From Diploscapter coronatus (lineage: Eukaryota > Nematoda > Chromadorea > Rhabditida > Rhabditidae), in contig OZ038422.1 of assembly GCA_964036155.1 (NCBI GenBank), positions 29,349,201 to 29,413,200 of the forward strand: a DNA stretch of 64,000 nucleotides. Reading direction: 5' to 3'. The stretch's first letter is position 1. Each line of letters opens with the position of its first letter. Positions 39,301 through 49,479 of the stretch are shown here, piece by piece. The notes below the pieces were generated by a model. That model made no database searches. It was not told the origin of the DNA and was given only the letters and a program-made list of their open reading frames with translations. Position numbers and translations under genes: made by a program.

Positions 39301-40341
39301 TTTAGCCGTTTTCAAATCAATCGAATTCCATTCAGCTTTGCATGCATGAAAGATCGCATGATACGCATGTCCTAATCTTTTCAATAGAAATCACGATTGG
39401 GAATAAAAATACGACTTGGAGGACAAAAAATGGGGAGGAAATAAGGATGAACACCCTCCTTTATGCAAGACGGCTATACAGGAAGAGGAAGGAAAGAGGG
39501 AAAGGGCGTCCTTGCCTAGACCTTTCTATTTCTTTCTTTCTTTCTATCTATCTTTTCTCCTCTCTATTTTACCGTACTCTTCAGGTTTCTTTCTCTAGAG
39601 GCTCGTATTTTGCATATTCACTATCTCTTCCCCATTTATTTCTCTCATCTTTCTTTCTTTTTCTCTCCTCTTACCGTACTCTCTAGTCCGTTTCTTTTTC
39701 TCAAACTCTCCTCTATCCCCCTATCTCTCGTTCCTGCACCCGCCCATTTTGCCAGCCATTCTCTAATGTATACAGGACTTGAGATGCACTAGGAGAAAGT
39801 GATGCCCTCGGGGTGAAATCCAAACATTAACATGAGGAGGAAGGGACCTGGGAAAAGTGAATTTCCGAAATCTCTAATCACATGATAAGAGATAGGGCAG
39901 AAAAATCGTCTGGGATAGAGCTTATGCTAATTTTACTTTTAAACCTCTAGTCCAATTTTAAATAACGTAAAAATCGGGTGGAATATATTTTGGATCCAAT
40001 TTATAAACAAAAAATTTCGAAATTCTTCCGCGTTTTTCCTATTTTTCATCCTTATCATATCAATTCAAGACAGGGAAATATTTGACGCTTTCCCAGCTGG
40101 AATATTTGGTTTGAGCTTTTCCAAAAACAAACATCGAAGACACGTTATCCGATTTTTCCTATTAATTTTGAATGATCAGGAAGGGGCAAAATGAGACAAA
40201 CGGGTTGCAGCGGCTCATGTTTGGTTTTTTAGTTTTTTTTCTTCGGGTTTTCAAAATTCTTACTAACCTTTCGGATTCCTCCTCGAAAATCAGGTTGAGC
40301 TGAGACTTGAGTGGAATTCGGCTGGAGGGTCGTCGAGACAT
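15326..40341 (-). CDS. 25-exon coiled-coil protein, tentatively CSPP1/CCDC66-like
   Basis: Exons, 5' to 3' on minus: 40341-40268, 38164-38079, 37769-37648, 30780-30715, 30163-29927, 29704-29606, 29440-29315, 29135-28963, 28655-28506, 28257-28134, 27887-27810, 27681-27577, 27282-27199, 26978-26901, 26613-26474, 26025-25935, 25847-25777, 25501-25417, 18336-18255, 17952-17856, 17029-16921, 16723-16634, 16265-16098, 15757-15659, 15418-15326. Phase holds throughout: 2727 bp, 908 residues, TAG stop. Residues 61-72 carry WPFGSPGGGAP, resembling the WG/FG-x-GGGAP motif of CSPP1/CCDC66. Residues 117-228 are Pro/Gln/Tyr-rich. Residues 345-508 form a charged Glu/Arg coiled coil. A Ser-rich tail follows, with a short helix at 846-878 (LEKLAKLRDQLRSK). 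Such proteins act at centrosomes, cilia and microtubules; here that role is inference. The start is the first ATG after an acceptor (TTTTCCAG, two bases, ATG). Introns 3 (6.9 kb) and 18 (7.1 kb) could hide extra exons. Intron 13 is a GC-AG intron. Two adjacent genes is a less likely alternative. Confidence 0.72.
18337..25416 (-). other. 7.1-kb intron 18 of the coiled-coil gene
   Basis: Between the donor after exon 18 (GTTAGT at 25416) and the TTTTCAG acceptor before exon 19. I found no further phase-compatible exon in it. It holds the TACTATTTC/GAAATAGTA repeat cluster at 20.3-20.65 kb and a poly-A run near 21570. A second promoter for the 3' third of the gene cannot be excluded. Confidence 0.5.
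20295..20645. repeat. GAAATAGTA / TACTATTTC repeat cluster, two opposite halves
   Basis: The left half is purine-rich on plus, with GAAATAG cores at 20326, 20341 and 20369. The right half is pyrimidine-rich, with TACTATTTC at 20589 and 20630, 41 bp apart. The halves are thus in opposite orientation, about 150 bp apart, and could be a degenerate inverted pair. Located in intron 18 of the coiled-coil gene. Confidence 0.5.
31140..31235. repeat. Pyrimidine-rich member of the TACTATTT repeat family
   Basis: Carries TTTCTTTCTCTAACTC followed by C-TTCT and, about 75 bp on, ATACTATTTTTCTTTC. The same word pair occurs at 386-415, where TTACTATTTTTCTTTC runs directly into TCTAACTCTTTCT. This shared wording is the best evidence that these tracts are dispersed copies rather than independent simple sequence. 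Confidence 0.4.
33342..33575. repeat. Three-unit degenerate tandem repeat, 73-74 bp period
   Basis: Units begin with ACAAAG at 33342, 33415 and 33489. Each continues with a GTTAGAG/GTCAGAG purine block, then an A-rich stretch, then TTCTTT..CTCTAAA or CTCCAAA and a terminal CATACT-type core. The third unit is longer and more diverged. The CATACT(AT) end links it to the TACTATTTC family. Confidence 0.55.
34950..35085. repeat. Purine-rich GAAATAGTAT repeat cluster
   Basis: GAAATAGTAT at 34956 and 34996 (40 bp apart), then AAATAGTAT near 35028 and GAAAATATTAGTAT near 35064, all in the same orientation within a purine-rich strand. A diverged minisatellite-like array of the dispersed family, in intron 3 of the coiled-coil gene. 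Confidence 0.5.
36210..36236 (+). repeat. Left terminal inverted repeat of the maT-like element
   Basis: 27 bp, exactly the reverse complement of 37486-37512. It starts with CAGGGTGCGG directly after the TA target duplication. The sequences diverge immediately inside the repeat. Confidence 0.93.
36363..37396 (+). pseudogene. Broken maT/mariner-type transposase
   Basis: Begins with a plausible ATG (MVAPSSKR) and an N-terminal helix-turn-helix region (QTKDIVKLMKISRTMVQKTV) with a GRGRKR basic hook. The frame is lost near 36556; the next block (KLREMIRR to HGQNDVKQT) is read in a second frame to about 36715. The third block, with the first catalytic Asp (IIFSDEEIF), returns to the first frame, and another shift follows near 37035. 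Further on there are in-frame stops where Trp or Gln is expected (for example TGA about ten residues before SPDLNP, and a TAG in the C-terminal tail). The tail ends GGHFENS then TAG. It cannot encode a working enzyme. Confidence 0.88.
37486..37512 (-). repeat. Right terminal inverted repeat of the maT-like element
   Basis: Perfect 27-bp partner of the left repeat, ending in CACCCTG followed by the TA duplication at 37513-37514. Confidence 0.93.
38761..38780. repeat. Poly-A tract (about 19 A)
   Basis: Homopolymer run in intron 1 of the coiled-coil gene. Similar shorter runs occur near 12570 and 21570. No flanking target duplication or retroposon body was recognised. Confidence 0.7.
39500..39735. 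repeat. Pyrimidine-rich tract with TTTC microsatellite
   Basis: Plus strand almost entirely C/T, with a TTTC run near 39525-39545 and CCGTACTCT cores near 39573 and 39674, roughly 100 bp apart. It resembles the TACTATTTC family but with CCGTACTCT in place of the core. Lies in intron 1 of the coiled-coil gene; overlapping short frames here are low-complexity artefacts. Confidence 0.5.
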
Positions 40342-40380
40342 TTCTGGAAAATTTGATCTTCTCGAATTTGAATCTGAAAA
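40342..40380 (-). promoter_or_regulatory. Splice acceptor(s) just upstream of the coiled-coil gene start
   Basis: On minus, TTTTCAG lies about 30 bp upstream of the ATG and TTTTCCAG only two bases before it. No 5' UTR exon was identified. In a nematode this pattern suggests spliced-leader trans-splicing directly before the start codon; a conventional 5' UTR intron is the alternative. The upstream carrier gene ends about 1.06 kb away on the same strand. Confidence 0.4.
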
Positions 40381-41405
40381 GTTAAAAATGATCAATTTCC
40401 TACGAAAAATCAACCCTCACCACAAATAGACCTTTCATAAAGTCCACCCTAAACTTATTCTTTTTTTTTTGTAAAACTCAGCAATTTTTTGGAAAGTGAC
40501 TTTTACGGAAGGGTGGAGATAGCTTCAGGGTGACTTTTACAATAAGCCAAAAATCTAATGCTTACAGAGGTAACTAATGGATACAACCACCACACATCAC
40601 ATAAGGAGTGCTAATAATATTCGAGGATAAATTTCACCACTGAAAATTTTCGAGTTTATTATTTCCAAAAAAAATTATGGCCCTAACTTTGACTTCGAGT
40701 ACTTTTCCTCGAAAAATAATCAATTTTGAAGGAAAAGTTCTCCCAGTCTAAATCCTCTTAAGATTTGTTAAAGCAATATGCTTTTTCAGCAAGTTTTGAG
40801 CAAAAACAATAATCATGGTTAATTTTTGAAATAGGCAACAAATTTCAGGTCATGAGCAAGAAAAATCAACGATAAGTTCTCAGAAAACAAATGAATAGAA
40901 TTTTTTATCACTATATGAATAGAACCACTAGAGCACAGATAATTAACATAATTAAGTATAATTACACACTAACAATGATAATTAATCTTAATTATACTTT
41001 AATTATCATAGTTGAGCCTAATTATCCACCAATCAACGAGAAAATAAATGGCAATTTTCAAAAAAAAAAAAAAACAATCTAGCGAGGAATCTTCAATAAT
41101 AAAAATAGCATGGAAAAAATCCCGTAAAAAAATTAAAAACAAAAATCCTAATTTGTTCAACCTTTGGTCTTGAGAGAATTCAAGATCTTGAAATTAAAAA
41201 AGGCTTTCTTTTAAAAATGGCTTTTAATTCTGTAAAGCTGATAATGAAAATTCGCATAATTCTTATTTTTCGATCGAAATCGAAATATTTTAGGAAAAAA
41301 TTGTCCCAAGTTTCACAAAAGTATAGATCTTTTTTAAATCATTGCCTAATTTGTGAAAAATCTAGAAATAATAGCGTAAATCCTATATTTTAAGCTACCG
41401 TAATC
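40381..41405. other. Spacer between the carrier and the coiled-coil gene
   Basis: About 1 kb, AT-rich, no coding exon seen. Contains an AT-rich inverted repeat (40948-40964 with 40989-41006, one unpaired T, 24-nt loop). It must hold the carrier 3' end and any promoter of the coiled-coil gene. The spacing is longer than in most nematode operons, so co-transcription is possible but not favoured. Confidence 0.5.
40948..41006. repeat. AT-rich imperfect inverted repeat
   Basis: Arms ATAATTAAGTATAATTA and TAATTATACTTTAATTAT pair over 17 bp with a single bulged T and a 24-nt loop. Likely a local hairpin or a degenerate miniature element; no target duplication was recognised. Confidence 0.45.
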
Positions 41406-44182
41406 CTAGGGTCCGATCCATCCTTCTTGTTTCTGCTTCTTCTCGTTGCGTTTTCGGATGAAATCGCAGAAAATTTGGTAGAAAAGGAATGCGCAGCCGG
41501 AATTCGCCGCTGCTTTCAGTTGACTCGGCCACAGACCCTGGAAATATGGTATTTTACTTTCATCCGAAAATATTTTTGCTTCTGTTTAAAAACGTTTGGA
41601 TTGTCAGCAGTGACCAAATGATTTTTTAGTTTTACCAAAATTATTCGAAGCGCATAAAACTCATCTATCAATATTATTTACAGAAATTCTATAAAAATAT
41701 TTTGAACCAATCCAGAAACGTCAGACTAACGTGTCATAATTTTCTTCTTAAACATATCAATAATTTATGAAATAGTTTAAAAACAACTTTGAACAGCCCG
41801 TAGATGGACTCGTTCTGAACGACGAACATGATCGTGCGCAGCATGCCAATTTTGTATTCCGACGTTCGGCCGAATGTCTGGAAAAGAATCAAATTTTAGA
41901 CTCTTCAAACTTAATATTCCAACTGGCATCCTCGTATTGATCTTTTGAAAAGCACCTCAAAGTGAGTTCAACACTTGAAACTTCGAGTTATATTTTAAAG
42001 AAATCACCCAGTAGAGGCGAAACGATATTGAGAAGTGGAACGTTCTCATTTTTCAACTCAATTTGAAACCTATCAAATAAGCTCTTTTGAATTTTCTAAA
42101 AAAAATACCTGATCCCGTTCGAAACCGTTCATTTGAAGTCGGTGTCGGACCATATCGAGGGGATAGAGAATCTTAAAAATATCTTCTTTTTTCTTAAAAA
42201 AAAATACAAAAAGTAAAAGAGAAATGAAATTTTTAAAAATTCGAACCGTTTTAGCAGTGGTCCCCGCAAGGGCTCCATTCACGAGAGCTGCCGTGGACTC
42301 GTGTCCCTGCGGCCAGAATTGCATGAAGAAGTTGTACAGCGCAAATTGCATGCCCGTAAAGGGAGCGATCTGCAGAATGCGTATTTTTTTTAGACTTCTT
42401 ATTTTTAGAAATTTCGCTCATTTGTAAAAAAAAAAAAGAAATAAAATAGGAAAAAGTGGGTGAGTTTTCAAAATTCGTATTTTTATCCTGAAAACAGAAT
42501 AACCTGAATCAAACTGGGCACCCATCCTCGAAAATAGCCTCGTACACCCTCCTTTCGCCAGATGTGCTTGATCGCGTGGTAGGTTCCTGAACATTTTGAA
42601 AACTTTTTTTTTTTTGTTTTGTTGTTTATTTATCCGGCCTTTGATGCTGATGTATCATTCTCATAAATTTGTATTTTCATTTTAAACATATCAAAAGTCT
42701 ACATTTTATATTGAAAATTCGACAACTCTCCGCTTTTGAACATTCCTTATTATTCGTTTGAAAATCTCTTTTCAAAAACAACTTTCATGAAATATCTTAA
42801 AATGCATTCTTTTTTCAAGAAAAAAGACCTGTATAAACGGCATCCTTGGACTGAGCGACAAGCCGCGTTCGAATGACGTCGAGCGGCATCGCTGCAGTCA
42901 TCGCCAGGCAACCCGAGGCACAGCCGCACGCGAAGTCCGCTGAGGAACGAATAGCCGTATTTTCGGATGGGGCGAGTTGGCCGAGCTGAAAATTGTTTTT
43001 ATTTTTACTCTTTTAGATTCAATTTTTTGAGAAAGAAAACCGAGCTATCAAAGTCATGAAAACTTTTGAAAGGGTTCTAGGTCAATACCAATACCGTCTT
43101 TAGGAATTTTTCAAATCATAGGACTCGCTTGAAACCTATTAATTCGGAACGAAAATAGTTCAAATTGAACGAGTTGTCGATTTTGTTATAGGTCATCAGT
43201 ATTCATTTATCCTAGGAAATGTATACTTTTGTGAAACCTACTTTTCTCGAGAGAACTTCAAAAGAGGCGAATTGCACGAGTCCATAAACGGCTGACAGTC
43301 CCTGGAATTTTGAACCATTAAAAACGAAAAAAACTGGGTATAATTTTTTAAAATTTAACCCAAAAAATTGGGTTTCAGATTTTGTACCTGGGCTGGGACG
43401 TGGCCTTTCCAGAACGCGGACACGCCCTCCTCGCGGGAAATCAACAGAATCGATTGGATCACTCCCTGGAAAGTTTAATTTGTTTGTGCTAAATGAAGAA
43501 GATATATTAACATCTCCTCAAATAGACTTTTATTTTAACGATTCTTGAAGCATATTCGAAAAATTCAAATTCCTTAAAAATGAATATTCTAGAAGATATT
43601 TCGTTAGTGGCTACAACCGATATTACTTTTCAAAAACTATTCTTGGGTTAGATCATTTTCGAAACTTAACCAAAAATTAATAGAGGCTATGACTGACATA
43701 ATATTTTTCAAATTACCCTTGAATTTGACTTTTTTTTTTTTTAAATAAATCCAATTTTATTTTATAAAAATGCTCACCTTGTATTTTCCAGATTTCGCTC
43801 CCCTGATTGGCTCCTCTTGGAGTTGGAATCGGATTTTAAGGACGTCCAGAGGCTGGATGATAACGCGCGTCACGATGCCCGACGCCAAACCTGCTTCGCT
43901 GAAGTAAACAATTGGGGGTAATTATGCTAATTTTTCAAAAACTCGTCTTTTTCAAGGAAATATAATTCGTAAGTTTCAAAAGGAGTGGAAAAGAAAAGTT
44001 TATTTTCTGATTTGATACAGCGCCGCTTTGAACAAAACTTATTGAAAATTATGCGCAAACCCATCTTTTCAAGTTTCTATTAGAAAATCCTCGAAAATGA
44101 TGGAATTTAAAATTGCCGACCTGTATTCTGTAGCGGAGAGGGCGAGTTGACCGTTGATAGGTTCGGGATTATAGCCAACCAT
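41406..44182 (-). CDS. SLC25A19-like: Mitochondrial thiamine pyrophosphate carrier (SLC25A19 family)
   Basis: Ten exons on minus: 44182-44121, 43898-43778, 43465-43388, 43301-43242, 42985-42829, 42586-42504, 42369-42247, 42171-42109, 41877-41788, 41537-41406; 969 bp, 322 residues with a TAG stop, close to the family length of about 320. The three tandem carrier repeats each show their signature: PLDVLKIRF at 37, PLDVIRTRL at 141, PLDMVRHRL at 232. The N terminus (MVGYNPEP) and blocks such as [15 protein letters not shown] and [14 protein letters not shown] match the thiamine pyrophosphate carrier branch rather than other SLC25 members. It should sit in the inner mitochondrial membrane with six helices and import thiamine pyrophosphate for matrix dehydrogenases. 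The start is the first ATG, 12 bases after a TCTCAG acceptor-like site. Exon 1 uses a weak GTCGGC donor and exon 8 a TTTTTAAG acceptor. Confidence 0.93.
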
Positions 44183-45149
44183 CGTTTTGATTCGACTGAG
44201 ACTTTTCTAGACGTGATTCGAATTTTTCCGGGGCTTGACCAGGACTCGAAAAACTCTCGAATCTTCACGACATCACAAAAGTACGTTCAAAAATCTAAAA
44301 AAAAAAATACAACTTAAAAAATAACAGCAAAAACGAGAAACTTTTCAAAAATAAAAATTGCCTAATTTCATGAAGAATTAGGAGAAGGAGAAGTTGCATC
44401 CATTTGAACTAAACCCAGAAAATTCGAGAAAAATAAGACTTTTCGAAAAGAAACGAGAAATGAAATATAAGTTTCAAAAAATGGCCAACTTTCCTTTTTT
44501 CAAGGTGAAATATGAAATGAAAGGCGGGTATTTTTAGAAGAAGCCTCGAAACTTCATCAACAAAGCTCATATGATTTTCAAAAAGTGCACGAAGCATGGA
44601 AGAATAAAGACGAACGCGGAAAAGGACAGTCCGCTGTAAGCAGCGCACAGAGAGCGGTCGAGGGTGGTATCGAGTGAGACAGGAAGGAAGGAATCTTTTG
44701 AACGTTTATTCAAATTTTGACGAGATTTTTTAGAGAAATAAAAACAAATCATGAAATTACAAATAAAGAGTTGAAAAGTAGCGACTTCAGCTCGAAAAAC
44801 CCGTCGAACAAAACGAAATAAACTCAGCACAAAGTAAAACACATCCGGTCTTTATTGAGTGTTCTTTGGTAGATAAACAGATCCGACACAAAGTGAAAAG
44901 TCGGAGAAAAAATCATGAACTATCAAAAACACGAAACGAAAATTGGATCACTTTTGAAACCCGCTCCATTGCTAAATCTGAGCAATAGAACATATTTTCC
45001 AGTGTAATTTTGATAGAACTTAAAAATGAGGGGGAAAACTGAAATTTTATACTTTTTCCTTTATTTGAGAATCTTTTCTAACCTCATGTCAAGTGAGATC
45101 AATTAACAAATTCAAATTTCTTACCTCTTTTCTTATTTTCCAACTGGAG

Positions 45150-45760
45150 ATCAGATTTTCTCGACTCTGTTTGACACCTTTGTGCATCGCGGCCTTTCAA
45201 GAATTACCGTAACCTTCCTGATTTCGTCCGGGTCTTGACCGAAACGAATTCGGAAAAGGCGACACGCGCGATGTTCGCAAGTGCCAAGCAGAGATCGGGT
45301 CGTGATTTTTTTAATCTCACGACACATCACAATAGCTTTACTTTACCATACGATAATTTTTGATAAGCCAAGTATTTTTGAAAGCAGAAATTATTTTCAT
45401 CATACATCACCATAACTTCACGGTACTTTTTTTTGATAGATTTCATTTCAATCTGAGAAGCTGTATAAAATTTTGCATAACTTATTTCTTGTAATATTAT
45501 TTTAATTAATTGTTTGCAAATAAACGAGAATTTTTTCCTCCGTTTGTATCATGCACAGAATTTTGTGATAATTTCTTCCGATTTATTATTTCCCCTCATT
45601 TTAAATACTGACTCATCAACTAGCTTGGCTGGTCGACCGAGGTGCGGGTTTTTGGCCGTGTGATTTCGTGGTTAATGAGCCCTTGAGGTCGGCCTTGGAC
45701 GGGGGTGGAAAGGCACAGTCAGACAGACACAGACAGAAGAGACGAAACACGACAACAATG
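45150..45760 (-). promoter_or_regulatory. Candidate promoter/5' UTR region upstream of the carrier
   Basis: Two GC-richer islands (about 45165-45310 and 45620-45760) about 1.0-1.6 kb upstream of the carrier ATG, in otherwise AT-rich DNA. The second ends in a CAGA-like microsatellite (45718-45745). They contain no open frame of note. GC-rich islands upstream of genes are often promoter or first-exon sequence; here that is only positional inference. Confidence 0.25.
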
Positions 45761-46324
45761 AAACTAGTGTAGATCGATCAAAACTATTGATTTTCTAGAG
45801 TTCTTCGAAAAAAATAAATGAAACTATCAAAAACTCCTATCATATCCGACTTTCTCAAATTCTTTGTTATCCTGAAAGGAAAATTTTAGAATACGCTTTT
45901 CAAAATTTAAAACGAAGCCAACCTATCTAAAGATTTTTCCGTATTCTTTGTTACAAAAGGGACATTTCAGGATGTTCTCCCTTCAAAAAAAGAGAACGGA
46001 ATCAAACTTTCCTAAAAATTACCTTGAACTCTAAAAAGCCACTAAAAATATTTTGATCGCGATCCTTCTCAAGATTTTTGGCACTATTATCTCCAATTCC
46101 TTGAGCCCCTACTCTACCTTTCTAATTGTTCAAGTTACAATAGACGACAGTATTTCCTCTGCGTCTCTAACAAAGTCCTATGTTTAGGAATATAGACTCT
46201 CTCCAAGTCCGACCCTCACCTCATCCTTTTATAATTGCCAATGTAGTGGCCCGAGTGCTCACCTTTACCTTTTTCAAGGCCGAAAATTTCAATGGATCGT
46301 TCGAAAATTGGAGGGTTTAGAGAA

Positions 46325-46560
46325 AATCCTCTTTTATTTGATCTCTTTCCCTATAAATCTCCATCTTTTTCTTCTTTGGCCGTACTATTTCGGCTAAAAA
46401 TCTGTATTTTTCTTTGGACCTCATGAAATCTTCATCTGTTCTCTATACTATTTCATCCCTAGTTTTGTATTTTTCTAAAACTTTCCTAAAAATCCGATGT
46501 CTATAACTTCCTGTCTCTCTACAGTATCTCATTGTTTTGACTCTCTATGCCTTTGAACCT
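46325..46560. repeat. Pyrimidine-rich TACTATTTC repeat cluster
   Basis: TACTATTTC at 46383 and 46446, and ACAGTATCTC near 46520, in a C/T-rich plus strand. Member of the dispersed repeat family, intergenic. Confidence 0.45.
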
Positions 46561-49089
46561 CTAATTATGTGCGGATATAGTCATTGTCTGGCCAAAACAC
46601 TTCATAACCAGGTTTTTCTAAAGACCTTTCTTATGACACTTTGAGCCTTTTCGATGATAGGTAAAAAGTGGGTTTTGGTCAGGGTTAATGGGGTATTCAA
46701 TTTAGAGGTAAGTAGACATAAAAATTTAGAAGATCTAAATTTCATCCATTTTTTGAATGTCACAATCCGACTTTGAAATCGAGAGTTTCCAAAATTCAGT
46801 GGGAAATAAAGTCCTACAGATATCAAGTAATTTAATATTCAAACACGCTGAATATTGTTATTGGAATTTTCAAAGCTGTTGATTTGACCAAAAGAGTACG
46901 GGAAACCTTTGCACACCTTTGTAAACGTATTTGAACTCGCAAGAATAAATAAACTTCGAAAGTCTTTTCGAAGTCTTCTTTTTGAATTCAGAATCGTGTA
47001 AAACACTTGAAAATCTCCTTGTCCCATTCACTAATTTTCACACGTACTACTGTAACGGAACAATGATAGATCTACTGTAAATTTGGGAGAAAGAGTCGAT
47101 ATTTATTTTCATTTAATAAATGTTATTGATTTTTCTTTAAAGATGATTACAAGTAAGGTTTCCCTAAATGTCAAGAATAAGTGTCTGGCCATATTTATAC
47201 TTGTGGATACTTGACATTTAGAATATCTCGAGACTATAACTTGAAACACCTCAGAAATCTTGTGAATATTATGATGGTGAACTGTCAAGTGCGACGATTT
47301 TTCGCACCTTCCGAGATATTCTGGAAAATTTAGAAAACGTGAAAGAATCACGTACCCACCAAATTTTGCAACTCAAAAAGAAAAGCTTTGATTATTCATG
47401 ATTTTGAAAATTAGTAATAACTCAAATTTTATTAAATTTTTGCTGCCATAAAGTTTCGATGAGTCATGGTTTTTGTTGGCTAATAGACCAAGATCAATTT
47501 CAATTTAATTCAACTAAATTTTGTGTACAAACAATTGTAGTTTTTTGCATTTGAAATACTTGAAAGAAAAGTTTGAAAAATGAATCTGTAGCAAAAAATT
47601 TCAACCAGATTTTCCAGGAAAATGTCGAAAATTGCGAAACTTCCTTTAGGCAGCCCCTGCACATCGGCCTTTACCAACACAACAATAAACGCAAATAAAC
47701 CTTTACACCCCTTAGCCAAAGGAACTAAGGCCTAGGGCCTAGGACCGGGTCGTTTAGATATGGAAAATGGAAAGTGATGCTGAAATGAAAGCGTCCCTGT
47801 TGTATGATTTGAAACGAAGCATTTTCACCTCGTCTCTAGAATTTCAACAGTTGTAAGAAATCGAAAGTTCAAATGATCGATTTTTAAGCTGATCAGAATC
47901 AATTAAGAAATAAATAAAAACTTGGCAGAAATTGTTATCAGACAGTAAATTTTGATAAAGAAAAATTGTCATGGTCGGCTTTTTTAATTTCGAAAAATCA
48001 AAAATTTCACGATCTGTTATGTTTAGGTAAAGGCGTGCTATGCGTTAGTCGAACCGACCAAAACCGAGGCTAGACCTGTTCAAATAATAAATTTGGGTTA
48101 GGAAGGGTGAAAGTACTGCTCGATTTCTGTTGGCTGTATTGGGGTGAACCTAGCATCAAACTGCCAAAACCAGCAGGATTACTCACTAGACTAAACCTTT
48201 ACTTTCTACTGTCAAAAGGGATACAACTCGCCATGGGAATCGTCGAAAGGCTCAAGGATTAAAGCTAGAAAGTTTCATGGGTGTTTCAAAGTTTCGTCAA
48301 AGGAATACAAATTTGTGATTTCTAGTTTTAGTATCACAATTCCCCCATGAGTATGTTTCAAAACATCCCAATAAATGACAAATATTTTCGAAAACGTTCA
48401 TTTCACGTATTGATCTAGTGCAGCAAACCAAGTCAACAAAGATTCATTTATCCGAATAAAAATGCCGTATCTTAACCTGTTTTCAAAATGTACAAAAAGT
48501 AATATGAGAAAGATTTCCTTAATCCCAAAATTGCACTCCCAATCTCTTTTGGATATTTTCACATGTTGCATGGTGTGTGTTGCGTAGATACGATCTTTCA
48601 TCCTAAACAGGCCAGACCAGTGGCAGAGAACGATTTGTGCTTGTATTGCCCAGGGTTGAGTGATGAGTTAGCGCATGCCCAAATACGGAGAAAACAGGCA
48701 AGAGGGTGGGTGCGGATCAATAAAGTGCGGGAAATTAGAGAATTACAGGCACACGCATCAAATTTAGGTGAAGTTCTACTGACTTTATGAAGTTTAAAAG
48801 AAATAATCTGGGGTTTTTTTCCAGAAATTTCCAGATTCGATCAAAATAAACATTGCGAAATTCACCTATCTTTCTGAAAAATCACGAAAATTCATGCTCG
48901 TCATAATATTCTAGAATAGAGCGATTTACCGACAATTTTTAATGCATTCTACGAGAAACTGCCGTAAAATCGGTCATGCGAAAAATTCACAAAAATCACT
49001 TACATGGAATCGATAGATTGCGAATAGCGATTAGATAAAACGAATTTTCAGTACGTTAATTAAATTAATTCAAAAAAGTAGTTGGTTCG

Positions 49090-49365
49090 TAAAAATGCCA
49101 TTTCCGCCATTTCGTAGCAGATCCTGAGCCATGGAACCGCTGATTGCACGGTATGGTGCTTGACCGCTTCGGAAGTTCCAAATCGACTGAGGTTTTCCCC
49201 GCACCATGGAAATTATCGGTTCGAGGAAAGCCCCGTGAAGTTTCGCATTCACGGACCGATCAGAATTCCGCTCGCGGTACTTGTCACCGTTGAATCACCC
49301 GTGAATTCATGCAGTGCCATTTCCCAGGGGACGCGCAGGTGGGAAGTCGGAAATTCTTAGAAAAT
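49090..49365. other. GC-rich island of unknown nature
   Basis: About 275 bp near 50% GC inside DNA of about one-third GC. Both strands have overlapping 60-66 codon open frames, with near-equal third-position GC, so coding strand cannot be judged. Contains a perfect 7-bp hairpin (CCGTGAA 49233-49239, TTCACGG 49248-49254), a further CCCGTGAATTCA near 49299, and two CCATGG sites. Could be a lost exon, a mobile-element fragment, a structured RNA or a promoter. I do not recognise it. Confidence 0.35.
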
Positions 49366-49479
49366 TAGCATTTTCTCCGGGAACGAAAAGATCGAATCTA
49401 GTCGAAATATAATATCGTGGGGCCTAAAAAAGCGCGATGCTGTTGTGTTGAGAAGGATGGTAGAAATGTTGGGTGTAGG

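Noticed and set aside
39342..39792. 114-codon and overlapping frames on plus near 39.4-39.8 kb
   Set aside because: C/T-rich simple sequence inside intron 1 of the coiled-coil gene; translated residues are Ser/Phe/Leu runs.
42073..42351. Single 92-codon frame over two carrier exons
   Set aside because: It reads through the intron between exons 7 and 8 in frame; the intervening poly-T stretch is an intron bounded by GTTCGA and TTTTTAAG, as shown by alignment to the carrier family.
44183..44240. tRNA gene suggested by a GATTCGAATT B-box-like word
   Set aside because: No matching A box or acceptor stem could be folded around it.
47640..47760. Telomere-like words (TTAGGC, GGCCTAGGGCCTAGG) as an interstitial telomeric repeat
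   Set aside because: Only one or two degenerate units, not a tandem array; compatible with chance.
48563..48790. 75-codon ATG-initiated plus-strand frame as a gene
   Set aside because: No recognisable motif, no convincing splice sites or neighbours, and opposite strand to every other gene; kept only as part of the intergenic description.
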